64,000 bases of DNA from Bacteroidales bacterium (GCA_017934545.1 JAGBJI010000006.1:1-64000); one strand, 5' to 3'; positions 8,875-17,956 are shown, counted from the stretch's first letter. Made by a program: numbers and translations. The notes: a model not told the origin generated them from the letters alone.

Positions 8875-8907
8875 AAAAAAAGCCCAATGTATTATTGGGA
8901 CTTTTTT
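8875..8907 (-). terminator. terminator downstream of mutA
   Basis: Read on the minus strand, a stem built from AAAAAAGTCCCAAT and ATTGGGCTTTTTT (one bulge) closes a short loop and ends in T residues. It lies 21 bp after the mutA stop codon. Confidence 0.65.
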
Positions 8908-8927
8908 GTGTAAATACTGTCGGTCAA

Positions 8928-10775
8928 TCAACCCAAAAGGTCGTTATTGTAAGCGGTCAATGCTTCCAAAGCGTTGGTTCTTACGTTTATGTAGCCCGTT
9001 ACGCCCAAGGCATTGAATTCCTCTTTTAGTGAATCTTCAGGGTTGCCCGCTACTATTATGTGTTTTATCTTTCCTTTCACTTCAGGCAGAGCCTGTTTAA
9101 CAAACTCCGCATATTCTTCGTCGGAAGAACACAGTACCAAGATGTCCGGTTTTTCTTCCAACGCCTCTTTGCAACCTTGGATTATGTCGTCAACGGGTTT
9201 GCTTATGATTTGATAGCCCGCAACTCCGAAGAAATTGGTAGAAAATCCCTGACGTGCGTTACGCATTGCAAGATTGCCGTAAAGCAAGTTATACACTTTA
9301 GGTTTTTTCTGCGATTTGATGACATCTATTCTCAATTTTTCAAACGGTTGTGCGGCACGCAGCGGTGTCAAAGTTTTGAATTCTTGGCTGTCGTTACTGT
9401 CTTTGCAATCTTGTTTCTCAATATTGACATCCTGTTCGGTTATGTTAGGATATTGGTTTGTGCCTACGATAACCGTTTTGCGTTTTGCTATGTCTTTGGC
9501 TCTTTGGTTTTCGGTTGCCAAAACTGTATCCTGTATATAGTTCTCACGTATTGCTTGTTCGTAACCGCCTTTGCGTTCGGTTTCAAGGAAATATTCCCAT
9601 GCTTTTTCGGCAATATTGTTTGTCAAAGTTTCAATATAGTACGAACCTGCCGCAGGGTCTACGATTTTATCCAAATAAGACTCTTCTTTAAGCAATATCT
9701 GTTGGTTTACGGCTATTCTTCGTGAGAATTCGTCCGAGTGTTTGAACGCCGTATCGAACGGTTTGACGGTAATGCTGTCCGCTCCTGCGATGGCAGCCGA
9801 CATGGTTTCGGTAGTGGTACGCAACATGTTGACATAAGCATCAAAAACCGTTTTGTTGTAAACCGTATCTTCGGTGTGGATAAATATTTTGGCTGCTTTT
9901 TCTTCTTTGCTGTACTGACCTGCAACTGCCGACCACAAAAGTCTTGCCGCACGTATCTTGGCTATTTCCATAAAGTATGTGCTTCCCGTGTCAAAAACTA
10001 TCATCATACGCTCTGCACAGTCTTCGGCTTTTATGCCCCGCTCAACCATGTTGTACATATATTCGTTGGCACATGCCAAAGTAAATCCCAATTGCTGCGA
10101 AATGCTGCTGCCGGCATTGCCGAAAATGTTTCCGTTTACGGTTATGGTTTTGAACATCGGCAAATTGTCCTTTGCAAACTGCATGATTCTTGCCGCCGTA
10201 TCCATGTTTGATTTCACTTCACCCCAAAACTTTCCGTTTGTCAACGCATAGCAATAAGGGTCAAAGTTGATGCTGCCCTTTACGGTTGCAGGGTCAATGT
10301 TTTTGTTTTTCAAATACTGAACAAATATCTTCAACAAGGCTTCGTAATCTTTGGCTTTGATGAAATTAACCCTTATATACTGCGGATAAATGCCGTCAAA
10401 CAATTGCTCCAAATCGTTTTCTGTCTGCACAAGGCTTGCGTCAAAACCAACGGAGTTGACACCTCTGTCCAAATCCTGCAAGGCAACGGCGTTTTGTGTC
10501 TTTATGTCCGCACAGTCCATATCCGCACGGATTTCCCAATCGTTGTTTTTTTCGTGGTGACCGCGTACGTACGGAATTTGGTCAGGATTGGTCTGCAAAT
10601 AATCCAAATCTTTTAAATCGTCTTGGCGGTAGTAAGGCTTTACGTTAAAATTCTCTATGGTCTTCCATATAAGTTTTTTCTCGTAATCGGCACCTTTAAG
10701 GTCTTTTTCTATGGCCTGTTCCCATTGTTGCGTACTGACTTCGGGGAACTCGGCAAACAATTTGTCGTTTTTCAT
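8928..10775 (-). CDS. mutA: methylmalonyl-CoA mutase small (beta) subunit
   Basis: This 615-residue protein matches the small subunit of heterodimeric methylmalonyl-CoA mutase. It has an N-terminal EFPEVSTQQWEQAIEKDLKG, a central TIM-barrel region with the SISQQLGFTLACANEYM stretch, VDPAAGSYYIETLT, and a C-terminal Rossmann-like B12-domain remnant without the DxHxxG cobalamin ligand. Lack of the ligand is normal for this structural subunit; the large subunit MutB is catalytic. The complex interconverts methylmalonyl-CoA and succinyl-CoA in the propionate pathway. In Bacteroides and relatives mutB directly follows mutA, but here a terminator (8875-8907) follows and no mutB is in the window. 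A promoter lies at 10810-10841. Confidence 0.92.
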   Translation of the reverse strand: MKNDKLFAEFPEVSTQQWEQAIEKDLKGADYEKKLIWKTIENFNVKPYYRQDDLKDLDYLQTNPDQIPYVRGHHEKNNDWEIRADMDCADIKTQNAVALQDLDRGVNSVGFDASLVQTENDLEQLFDGIYPQYIRVNFIKAKDYEALLKIFVQYLKNKNIDPATVKGSINFDPYCYALTNGKFWGEVKSNMDTAARIMQFAKDNLPMFKTITVNGNIFGNAGSSISQQLGFTLACANEYMYNMVERGIKAEDCAERMMIVFDTGSTYFMEIAKIRAARLLWSAVAGQYSKEEKAAKIFIHTEDTVYNKTVFDAYVNMLRTTTETMSAAIAGADSITVKPFDTAFKHSDEFSRRIAVNQQILLKEESYLDKIVDPAAGSYYIETLTNNIAEKAWEYFLETERKGGYEQAIRENYIQDTVLATENQRAKDIAKRKTVIVGTNQYPNITEQDVNIEKQDCKDSNDSQEFKTLTPLRAAQPFEKLRIDVIKSQKKPKVYNLLYGNLAMRNARQGFSTNFFGVAGYQIISKPVDDIIQGCKEALEEKPDILVLCSSDEEYAEFVKQALPEVKGKIKHIIVAGNPEDSLKEEFNALGVTGYINVRTNALEALTAYNNDLLG

Positions 10776-10809
10776 ATTGATAATGTGTTTTTATTTCTTT
10801 TTCAGTCCA

Positions 10810-10841
10810 CAAAGTTACACATTTTTTTCAATATCGCACAA
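10810..10841 (-). promoter_or_regulatory. Bacteroidota-type promoter of mutA
   Basis: On the minus strand the -7 box is TAACTTTG (10810-10817) with a TTG at 10839-10841, 21 bp upstream. The mutA start is 35 bp downstream of the box. Confidence 0.65.
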
Positions 10842-10939
10842 TTTTACGGCCGATATTTTTCATTTACATAAATTTTATTATCTACCGTGCGGGTGCTTTT
10901 TCATGTTTTACAACTGCCCTACGGCGTTTGGTTTTTGCC

Positions 10940-11041
10940 TTTTCAGAAAAGAGTTTGAAAAAAATCAGATTTTTTGCCTCAAAAAAATAGTTTTTTTTAG
11001 TCAAAAAAATAGTTTTTTTTGAAATTACTTTCGCAAGGGGC
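10940..11041. repeat. 22-bp lattice array, family C, copy C1 (hybrid caps)
   Basis: Three A-run/core/T-run units are centred at 10967 (TCAGA), 10989 (TAG) and 11011 (TAG). The left cap is TTTTCAGAAAAG (10940-10951), the kind seen with families A and B. The right cap is CTTTCGCAAGG centred at 11033, the family C kind. All steps are 22 bp. It lies between divergent genes (mutA and the GAF reductase); nothing else is seen in 10842-11166. Confidence 0.88.
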
Positions 11042-11195
11042 AAAAATTAAACGCCGTAGGGCGAAATTGAAATGCCACAGGGCAAAAATCAAGTGATAAA
11101 AAACGAAAACCAAGCGTTAAAAAGGAGGAGTGCAGTCGGGGTTTATTTCATTTCAAAAAATAATGTTATATTTGCAAAACGTAAATAAATACAGT

Positions 11196-11669
11196 ATGGC
11201 GGAAGATATAGTTATTCTTGGCAACACCAAAGAGGAAAAATACTCAAATGCGTTTTTGCAGATAAAAGCCTTGCTCAATGCAGAAAAGGATTTAATAGCG
11301 TCAATGGCCAATACGGCGGCGGTTCTGCACTTTGCGTTCGGCTTTTTTTGGACCGGGTTTTACCGCGTTGACGGCGAAGAATTGGTCTTGGGTCCGTTTC
11401 AGGGACCTTTGGCGTGCATGCGTATAAAAAAGGGCAGGGGAGTGTGCGGTACGGCGTGGCAGGAAAAACGTACGGTGTTGGTTGACGACGTTGAAAAGTT
11501 TAAAGGCCACATAGCATGTTCGTCTTTGTCCAAAAGCGAAATAGTCGTGCCTTTGGTAAAAGACGGTCAAGTGCAGGCGGTATTGGATATTGACAGCGAC
11601 AAATATTCGTTTTTTGACCTTACGGATAAAAAGTGGTTGGAGAGAATTGCGGAACTTTTTACATTGTAA
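11196..11669 (+). CDS. GAF-domain free methionine-(R)-sulfoxide reductase
   Basis: This 157-residue single GAF domain retains all three catalytic or resolving cysteines of free-Met-R-sulfoxide reductases: C74 (LACMRIKKG), C84 (GVCGTAWQ) and C108 (HIACSSLSKSEIVVP). The enzyme reduces free methionine-R-sulfoxide, using thioredoxin as electron donor. The ATG at 11196 was preferred over an in-frame codon at 11130 because a TATATTTG -7 box lies at 11167-11174, which places the longer start upstream of transcription. The next gene, tsaB, follows 49 bp later with its own possible -7 box TAAATTTG (11683-11690). Confidence 0.88.
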   Translation: MAEDIVILGNTKEEKYSNAFLQIKALLNAEKDLIASMANTAAVLHFAFGFFWTGFYRVDGEELVLGPFQGPLACMRIKKGRGVCGTAWQEKRTVLVDDVEKFKGHIACSSLSKSEIVVPLVKDGQVQAVLDIDSDKYSFFDLTDKKWLERIAELFTL

Positions 11670-11718
11670 CCGAAAATTTTTGTAAATTTGCAAAACGGTA
11701 ATATTTTTTATTGTACAA

Positions 11719-12420
11719 GTGAGAGAAAAAGAACCATTAATAATAAACATAGAAACTGCAGCTGCCGTGTGTTCGGCGGCATTGACCAAAGGAGAAACCG
11801 TTTTGAACTATGTGGAGTGTACCACGCCCAACGCACATTCACAAATGCTTACTTTATTATTGGAAAAGGTTTTCTTAAATACTTATTACAGTATGGGCGA
11901 AGCAGACGCCGTAGCCGTAAGCAAAGGTCCGGGGTCGTACACGGGCTTAAGAATAGGCATGTCTTCGGCAAAGGGCATAGCATATGCGTTGGACATACCT
12001 TTGATATGTATAGACACCACCTTGATATTGGCACAGGCTGCCCGTCAAAAATACGCTGACAGCGTTTATATGCCGATGATTGATGCACGGAGAATGGAAG
12101 TGTATACGGCGTTGTACGATAAGGATTTGAATACGTTGCGTAAGATTTCGGCGGATATTGTCAATGAAGACATTTATGCCTCAATTCCTGCCGACAGAAT
12201 AATACTTGCAGGCGACGGAGCGGCTAAATGCAAGGCGGTTCTTACCGACAGCCGCTATGTGTTGGCACAGGACGTTTATCTGTGTGCAAAACATATGGCT
12301 CATTTGTCTTCAAAGTTTTACAAAGAGAAAAAGTTTGAGTCCGTAGCATATGCCGAACCTTATTATCTTAAAGAGTTTATTGCTGTAAAAAGCACCGTTA
12401 AAGGATTATATGACAAGTAA
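11719..12420 (+). CDS. tsaB: tRNA threonylcarbamoyladenosine biosynthesis protein TsaB
   Basis: This 233-residue protein of the ASKHA fold starts with LIINIETAAAVCSAAL and carries the diagnostic VSKGPGSYTGLRIGMSSAKG near residue 70. TsaB is the scaffold partner of TsaD and TsaE in the last step of t6A37 modification of ANN-decoding tRNAs. The start is a GTG (11719), with no in-frame ATG nearby. It is followed 5 bp later by trmB, so two tRNA-modification genes are coupled. Length is normal for Bacteroidota TsaB. Confidence 0.92.
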   Translation: MREKEPLIINIETAAAVCSAALTKGETVLNYVECTTPNAHSQMLTLLLEKVFLNTYYSMGEADAVAVSKGPGSYTGLRIGMSSAKGIAYALDIPLICIDTTLILAQAARQKYADSVYMPMIDARRMEVYTALYDKDLNTLRKISADIVNEDIYASIPADRIILAGDGAAKCKAVLTDSRYVLAQDVYLCAKHMAHLSSKFYKEKKFESVAYAEPYYLKEFIAVKSTVKGLYDK

Positions 12421-12425
12421 ACAAC

Positions 12426-13100
12426 ATGGGAAAGAATAAATTAGAACGTTTTGCGGAGAACCTTACATTTGAAAATCTGTTCCAAGTGCCTTATGAGCAG
12501 ATAAAAGACGAGGATTTTCATTTAAAAGGCAAGTGGAAAGAAGAATACTTTAAAAACAACAACCCTTTGGTGTTGGAACTCGGCTGCGGAAAAGGCGAAT
12601 ATACAGTAGGGCTTGCCCGCAAATATAAAGACAGGAATTTTATAGGCATAGATATCAAAGGTGCAAGGTTGTGGCGTGGTTGCAAGACTGCAGTGCAGGA
12701 AAATCTTTCCAACGTTGCCTTTATCCGAACGCATATTCAGATGCTTAACTCCTTTTTCGGCAAAGACGAAGTAGACCAAATATGGATTACTTTCTGCGAC
12801 CCGCAGCCCAAAAACGAAAACCGCAGGCTGACATGTCCGAGATTTTTGGATTTGTATTCAAAAGTACTTGCTCCCAATGCCGTTTTGCATCTGAAAACCG
12901 ACAGCAAAGAACTGTTTGATTATACTTACCAGACTTTGCAACAACAAGGTCATGGCATATTGTTTGCTACCGATGATTTGTACGCAGACACTGCTACGGA
13001 AGATGCGGAAAAGATACAGACCTTTTATGAAAAAATGTTTTTAGACGAGGGAAAGAAAATAACTTACATACGTTTTACGTTAAACAAAGAAGGAAAATAA
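12426..13100 (+). CDS. trmB: tRNA (guanine-N7-)-methyltransferase
   Basis: This 224-residue SAM-dependent methyltransferase has motif I LELGCGKGEYTVGLA (about residue 51), then FIGIDIKGARLWRG and the TrmB signature WITFCDPQPKNENRR near residue 118. It ends with an RFTLNKEGK tail. It makes m7G46 in the variable loop of tRNAs. It lies 5 bp after tsaB and 22 bp before a TPR protein gene, in one apparent operon ending at the 14160-14199 terminator. Confidence 0.93.
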   Translation: MGKNKLERFAENLTFENLFQVPYEQIKDEDFHLKGKWKEEYFKNNNPLVLELGCGKGEYTVGLARKYKDRNFIGIDIKGARLWRGCKTAVQENLSNVAFIRTHIQMLNSFFGKDEVDQIWITFCDPQPKNENRRLTCPRFLDLYSKVLAPNAVLHLKTDSKELFDYTYQTLQQQGHGILFATDDLYADTATEDAEKIQTFYEKMFLDEGKKITYIRFTLNKEGK

Positions 13101-13122
13101 TAATTCAAAAAACAATACAACG

Positions 13123-14136
13123 ATGAAAAAGACCGTTTTAACGCTTGCTTTGATTATATCAAGCATGACGCTTTTCGCACAAAGCGAAGAAGAAAACACA
13201 ATCAAATGGATTAACACTTACAGTGAGTACAACAATGCACAGAATTGGGATGCAATGATTCAAAACTTTGACCAGTGCATCAAAGAAATTCCTTCGTGGG
13301 ATTTTGCGTATTATTACAAAGGTATGGCGGAATATCACAAAAAAGATTATGCCAATGCCGTTAAAGATTTGAACACCTTTACTTCAAAGATAGATTCGGT
13401 AAGTGCGGCATATCTTTTCTTGGCACAAAGTTACAACGGATTGAAACAAACCGACAAAGCCCTTGAAACATTGGCGTTGTACACCCAAAAAGAACCCGAA
13501 GACAAAAACGGATATATAGAAATGGCAAATTCCTATATACAGATGAAAGATTACGACAACTACATTCAGATGATGAACAAAGTGGTTTCGTTAGACCCGA
13601 AGAACGAATCGGCTTACAAAAACTTGGCTTCGGCTTACGGAATGCAGAAAAAATGGCAGGAATCCATAGACAACTTGAACAAAGCCATAGAACTTAATCC
13701 GCAAAATGCAGACTATTACTTTGACAGAGCCACTGCAAACTATTCAATCAAAACACCAGAAAGCGTAAAAGCAGCAGTTGAAGATTTTGACAAGGCTGAA
13801 CAATTGGGCAAAACCGATGCTAAACTTTACAACTATAAATATGCATGCCATTCAGTGTTGAAAGATTACAAGGGAGCGATAGAAGATTGCAACAAATTGT
13901 TGGAAATAAACCCTGAGGATATGACCGTAACGTATTACAGAGGCGATGCCAACTACAAATTGCAGCAGTTCAAAGAAGCAATACCTGATTTGGACAAAGT
14001 GATTGCATCGGACAAAGTGGACAACCGCGTAAAGATAAACGCTCTTAACAGACGCGGAGCATGCAAACAGAAACTTAACGATTTGAAAGGAGCTCAAGCA
14101 GACATGGAAATGATTAAAAAACTGCAGGGAAAATAG
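13123..14136 (+). CDS. secreted tetratricopeptide-repeat protein
   Basis: This 337-residue protein has a signal peptide (about 1-20, ending TLFAQ). About seven TPR-like helix pairs follow, for example DFAYYYKGMAEYHKKDYANA, NESAYKNLASAYGMQKKWQE and YYDFDRA-like repeats ending in NALNRRGACKQKLNDLKGA. TPR solenoids bind other proteins, and this one is probably periplasmic. The partner is unknown. It is the last gene of the tsaB-trmB strand run, 22 bp after trmB, and is followed by a strong bidirectional terminator. Confidence 0.85.
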   Translation: MKKTVLTLALIISSMTLFAQSEEENTIKWINTYSEYNNAQNWDAMIQNFDQCIKEIPSWDFAYYYKGMAEYHKKDYANAVKDLNTFTSKIDSVSAAYLFLAQSYNGLKQTDKALETLALYTQKEPEDKNGYIEMANSYIQMKDYDNYIQMMNKVVSLDPKNESAYKNLASAYGMQKKWQESIDNLNKAIELNPQNADYYFDRATANYSIKTPESVKAAVEDFDKAEQLGKTDAKLYNYKYACHSVLKDYKGAIEDCNKLLEINPEDMTVTYYRGDANYKLQQFKEAIPDLDKVIASDKVDNRVKINALNRRGACKQKLNDLKGAQADMEMIKKLQGK

Positions 14137-14159
14137 AATAAAAATTTGCTTTTCATATA

Positions 14160-14199
14160 AAAAGAGTTGGTTTAACCTGGGGTTAAACCAACTCTTTTT
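14160..14199. terminator. bidirectional rho-independent terminator
   Basis: A perfect stem of about 17 bp (AAAGAGTTGGTTTAACC at 14161-14177 with its complement at 14181-14197) closes a 3-nt loop, with A- and T-runs on both sides. It separates the convergent TPR gene and pgi. Confidence 0.9.
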
Positions 14200-14219
14200 A
14201 GTTTTAGACAAAATGTTTA

Positions 14220-15518
14220 TTATTTCTTGCCCAACAAGGCGAACATCTTTTTCTTGTAATTCTCAACTCCGGGTTGGTCAAAAGGATTTATTCCCAACAT
14301 ATATCCGCTTATGGCACATGCCAATTCAAAGAAATATATCATTTGGCCTATGTTGTATTCGTCCGTTTTGTCAATACAAATCTGCAATTGCGAAACTCCG
14401 CCTTCCAAATGTGCCTGACGGGTGCCTTCTTCGGCCTTGTGGTTGATGTCGGTTAAGGAAAACTTGGTCAAATAGTTCAAACTGTCGTCGTCAACCGATT
14501 GTTCGGCTATGTTTATTTCTCTTTTCGGGTTGTCAACATGGATAACGGTTTCAAACATCAGCCGTTGTCCGTCCTGAACGTACTGTCCCATGGAATGCAA
14601 ATCAGTAGTGTTTGTCACACTTGCAGGAAACAATCCCTTGTGTTGCTTTCCCTCGCTTTCGCCGTACAGTTGCTTGAACCATTCGTTGAAATAAACCAAA
14701 TTAGGCTGATAGTTGACCATCAGTTCTATGGTTTTGCCTTGATTGTAAAGGTAATTTCTTGCAACGGCATACTGAATTGCAATATTGTTTTCATTATCTG
14801 CGTTGTTCAAAAGTTCTTCGCTCATCTGCAAAGCACCTTTGGTAAGTTTTCTTATGTCAAATCCCGCAACTGCAATCGGCAGCAATCCTACGGGAGTCAG
14901 CACCGAATATCTTCCGCCTACGTTGTCGGGGATTACATATGTCTTGTAACCTTCTTTGTCGGCAATGGATTTCAATATTCCTCGGCTTTTGTCCGTTACG
15001 GCAACAATACGTTTTATTGCTTGGGCATGTCCGTATTTTTTTTCCAGATGATTGCGAAGCAATCTGAACGTTACAGCCGTTTCGGTAGTCGTTCCGGATT
15101 TGGAAATAACGCAAAGTGAGTAATCTTTTTTGTCAAGTACGTCCAATAAATCTGCAGTATAGTCGGCGTTAAGCGTGTTTCCTGCATAAAGAATTACGGG
15201 ATGTTTTCTTTCAGATATCAAGGTGTCAAAGTTATGTTTCAATGCTTCAATGACCATACGCGCCCCTAAATACGAACCTCCTATACCTGCGACAACGAAA
15301 ACTTCACTGTCTTTGCGTATTTGCTCTGCCAATTGTTCTATATCCACAAGCTGACAGTCTGTTATCTCGTTTGGTAAATCAATCCATCCCAAATAATCAT
15401 TGCCTTTTCCTGATTTTGTTTTCAGCATTTCTAACGATTGAACGGCTTTTTCACGCAAGGTTTTCAGTTGTTCTTCATTCGGGCGTTCCGAAGCGGAATA
15501 TTCTGTTTTTATTTTCAT
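14220..15518 (-). CDS. pgi: glucose-6-phosphate isomerase
   Basis: This 432-residue protein belongs to the short bacterial glucose-6-phosphate isomerase group (about 430-450 residues). Visible signatures are VVAGIGGSYLGARMVIEAL near residue 77, VISKSGTTTETAVTFRLLR, GGRYSVLTPVGLLPIA and the C-terminal PFDQPGVENYKKKMF. It interconverts glucose-6-P and fructose-6-P in glycolysis. It starts 9 bp after the rlmD stop and is the last gene of the rpmH-rlmD-pgi run, ending at the 14160-14199 terminator. Confidence 0.94.
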   Translation of the reverse strand: MKIKTEYSASERPNEEQLKTLREKAVQSLEMLKTKSGKGNDYLGWIDLPNEITDCQLVDIEQLAEQIRKDSEVFVVAGIGGSYLGARMVIEALKHNFDTLISERKHPVILYAGNTLNADYTADLLDVLDKKDYSLCVISKSGTTTETAVTFRLLRNHLEKKYGHAQAIKRIVAVTDKSRGILKSIADKEGYKTYVIPDNVGGRYSVLTPVGLLPIAVAGFDIRKLTKGALQMSEELLNNADNENNIAIQYAVARNYLYNQGKTIELMVNYQPNLVYFNEWFKQLYGESEGKQHKGLFPASVTNTTDLHSMGQYVQDGQRLMFETVIHVDNPKREINIAEQSVDDDSLNYLTKFSLTDINHKAEEGTRQAHLEGGVSQLQICIDKTDEYNIGQMIYFFELACAISGYMLGINPFDQPGVENYKKKMFALLGKK

Positions 15519-15527
15519 AATATGATT

Positions 15528-16946
15528 TTATTTAATTGTTAACGAAACTATGTTTTCTATATGATGGGTGTGCGGAAACATGTCTACGGGTTGGACATTG
15601 TTAACTTTGTAGTCTTGTTGCAACATTTGCAAATCTCTGGCTTGCGTTGCTGGGTTGCAGGATATATATACTATTTTTTTAGGGTGTATCTTCATTATCT
15701 GTTTAACCACGCTTTCCGCCATTCCGTTGCGCGGCGGGTCGGTTATGATTATATCCGGCCGTCCGTTAGTTGCCACAAATTCATCCGTAAGTACCTTTGC
15801 CATGTCCCCGGCGAAGAAAACAGTGTTGTCAATGCCGTTTTCAACAGAATTAATCCTTGCATCTTCAACGGCATCTTCCACATATTCTATTCCTACAACT
15901 TTTTTTGCTTTGTTTGCAATGAAGTTTGCAATTGTTCCGGTGCCTGTATACAAATCGTAAACCGTATCTTCAGAGGAAATATCTGCGAAATCCGCTGCTT
16001 TGGTGTATAGTTTCAACGCTTGCGGAGGGTTGGTTTGATAAAATGTTTTCGGTCTTATCTTAAATTTAAGCGGTTCTTGGTCTGTTGAAGCGTATCTTGG
16101 CATGTACTCGGTTATATGGTCTTTGCCGTAAAACACATGGAATTCCCTGTCGGACAAAGAATCGTTCATCTTATCGTTGATACAATATTGCAAAGATGTT
16201 ATTTGTGGAAATTCATCTCTGATTTCACCCATTACTTTTTTGATTATATCTTGGTTGTTTTCGGCAAAAGCCAGCAAAACCATCACTTCGCCCTGCATGG
16301 TTGTACGTATAACCAACGTACGCATAACACCTGTGTGATTCTTTATATTATAATAAGGAATATTATGCGTGATTGTCCGTTCTCTGACAAAGTTCCGTAT
16401 ACGGTCGGATATACCCTGTTGCAACAGACAGGTGTCTATGTTCAGCACTTTGTCAAACAATCCGCTTACATGAAAGCCCAACGCAGGCAAAGCGGCGTTG
16501 TCTTTGGAGTAATCTTTCACCCAAGCACGGTCGGAAAAGGTAAACTCCAATTTATTTCTGTAATAAAAAATATTATCCGAACCGATTATGTCCGACATAT
16601 TGTCACATTCCACCTTGCCAATGCGGACTAAACTGTCATAAACCTGCTGTTGTTTGTAATACAACTGCCATTTGTAGTCAAGCATCTGCCACTTGCAGCC
16701 GCCGCAATAAGTAAAATGCGGACATTTTACTTCGCTGCGTTTATCGGAATACTGTTTAATATCCAGTACACGGGCATAACAATAAGATTTTTTCTGTTTG
16801 TAAACTTCTATATCCGCCACATCGCCCGGTACAACGTAAGGAACGAATATCACTTTGTCATTATATTTGAGCAAAGAGTTGCCTTCGGCTGCAAATCCCT
16901 CTATTGTGACACTGTTTAAAGTATACTTGTTTATTTTTTTTGACAT
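15528..16946 (-). CDS. rlmD: 23S rRNA (uracil-C5)-methyltransferase, RlmD/TrmA family
   Basis: This 472-residue protein has an N-terminal TRAM domain, a [4Fe-4S] motif C75-x5-C81-x2-C84 (CPHFTYCGGCKW), and a C-terminal SAM domain with VYDLYTGTGTIANFIA, DPPRNGM and the catalytic-Cys motif YISCNPATQARDL. These enzymes methylate uridine 1939 of 23S rRNA. The related site-specific enzymes RlmCD or TrmA cannot be excluded. The ATG at 16946 is preferred: an upstream in-frame ATG at 16976 would add an unconserved hydrophobic decapeptide before MSKKINK. It lies between rpmH and pgi on the same strand. Confidence 0.9.
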   Translation of the reverse strand: MSKKINKYTLNSVTIEGFAAEGNSLLKYNDKVIFVPYVVPGDVADIEVYKQKKSYCYARVLDIKQYSDKRSEVKCPHFTYCGGCKWQMLDYKWQLYYKQQQVYDSLVRIGKVECDNMSDIIGSDNIFYYRNKLEFTFSDRAWVKDYSKDNAALPALGFHVSGLFDKVLNIDTCLLQQGISDRIRNFVRERTITHNIPYYNIKNHTGVMRTLVIRTTMQGEVMVLLAFAENNQDIIKKVMGEIRDEFPQITSLQYCINDKMNDSLSDREFHVFYGKDHITEYMPRYASTDQEPLKFKIRPKTFYQTNPPQALKLYTKAADFADISSEDTVYDLYTGTGTIANFIANKAKKVVGIEYVEDAVEDARINSVENGIDNTVFFAGDMAKVLTDEFVATNGRPDIIITDPPRNGMAESVVKQIMKIHPKKIVYISCNPATQARDLQMLQQDYKVNNVQPVDMFPHTHHIENIVSLTIK

Positions 16947-17035
16947 AATTAAATGAATAAATACAAAAAAAAGCACTGCAATTTAGTCATTACAATGCCT
17001 TTTCTCTTCATTATAAACAGCATAATATCTGTTTT

Positions 17036-17179
17036 CTACTCATCAGAAACCGTTAATTTTTTTCTTCCGTGTCTTCTTCTTGCGTTCAATATCTTTCTTC
17101 CTGATGTCGTAGACATTCTTTCTCTGAAACCATGCTTATTCACTCTTTTTCTTCTTGATGGTTGAAACGTTCTTTTCAT
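17036..17179 (-). CDS. rpmH: 50S ribosomal protein L34
   Basis: This is a 47-residue reading frame. It starts [18 protein letters not shown], continues [13 protein letters not shown] and ends [10 protein letters not shown], which is unmistakably L34, with the family's very basic composition and normal length. It lies in the 16947-17332 gap between rlmD and a divergent TPR gene. A well-formed promoter lies upstream (17230-17259, minus strand). L34 is a component of the large ribosomal subunit. It is the first gene of an rpmH-rlmD-pgi run, not the rpmH-rnpA arrangement common in other phyla. Confidence 0.96.
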   Translation of the reverse strand: MKRTFQPSRRKRVNKHGFRERMSTTSGRKILNARRRHGRKKLTVSDE

Positions 17180-17229
17180 TGTTATATGTCTTTTCTAATT
17201 AGTACTTGCGATTTTGAAATTTCAGTTTG

Positions 17230-17259
17230 CAAAATTATAAATAAATTTTCGTATTACAA
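17230..17259 (-). promoter_or_regulatory. Bacteroidota-type promoter of rpmH
   Basis: On the minus strand TAATTTTG (17230-17237) is preceded, after exactly 19 bp, by TTG (17257-17259). The rpmH start lies 50 bp downstream. Confidence 0.75.
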
Positions 17260-17277
17260 TGATTTTTTTTCATTTTT

Positions 17278-17308
17278 TTTGTCAGTGTTTTAAATTTTTG
17301 TAATTTTG
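17278..17308 (+). promoter_or_regulatory. Bacteroidota-type promoter of the TPR-secG pair
   Basis: TTTG (17278-17281), a 19-bp spacer, then TAATTTTG (17301-17308). The first start codon is at 17333. It is divergent from the rpmH promoter. Confidence 0.8.
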
Positions 17309-17332
17309 CACCTTTGAAAATGCTGATTAGTC

Positions 17333-17956
17333 ATGGATAAGATAAAACTTAACGAACTTCTTTCAATGGACGACTCTATCGTAAGTATGCAAGACCTTGT
17401 TTTGATTGACAGGTTGTCTGTCAAATATCCTTACTGCAGTATTTTTAAGGTTTGCGGTGCTAAATTCGCCTCAATAGTAGGAAGTTTCAACAAGCAAACG
17501 TGGCTTCAAAACGCAGGAATATATGTTTCGGACAGAGAATATTTAAAAAACACCATTACTTCGGCGGTTAACAGGGCAAAAAACCATGTTGCAGTGCCGT
17601 CAGAGTCGAAGAAAAAAGAAGATATTATCACCAAAATAAATTCTTACCAGGATAAACAGTTGAGCGATAACCCTACAAAACAGGAGTTGCTTGATAAATT
17701 TTTGCAGATAGACAATCCGAAGACCGTTGCAGACAAAGAGCCGGAATCAACTGTGCAGACTGATGACACCATTGACAAAGCTATAAAGAAAAGTGTTGAT
17801 TCGGAGTTCAAAATAGTGACCGAAACCATGGCTAAAATCTACGCCAAACAGGGTAACAAGGCGAAAGCCATAAAAATTTATCAGCAATTAATGCAGCAAA
17901 ATCCGAAAAAAAGTATTTACTTTGCAAATCAAATTGAAATATTGAAGAATAATTAA
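17333..17956 (+). CDS. cytoplasmic TPR-like protein upstream of secG
   Basis: This 207-residue protein without a signal peptide starts MDKIKLNELLSMDDSIVSMQ and ends in one clear TPR-like helix pair (TMAKIYAKQGNKAKAIKIYQQLMQQNP). The middle is charged and probably unstructured. Proteins of this shape are commonly found just upstream of secG in Bacteroidota, and I know of no assigned function. It lies 30 bp before secG and shares its promoter (17278-17308). Confidence 0.75.
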   Translation: MDKIKLNELLSMDDSIVSMQDLVLIDRLSVKYPYCSIFKVCGAKFASIVGSFNKQTWLQNAGIYVSDREYLKNTITSAVNRAKNHVAVPSESKKKEDIITKINSYQDKQLSDNPTKQELLDKFLQIDNPKTVADKEPESTVQTDDTIDKAIKKSVDSEFKIVTETMAKIYAKQGNKAKAIKIYQQLMQQNPKKSIYFANQIEILKNN

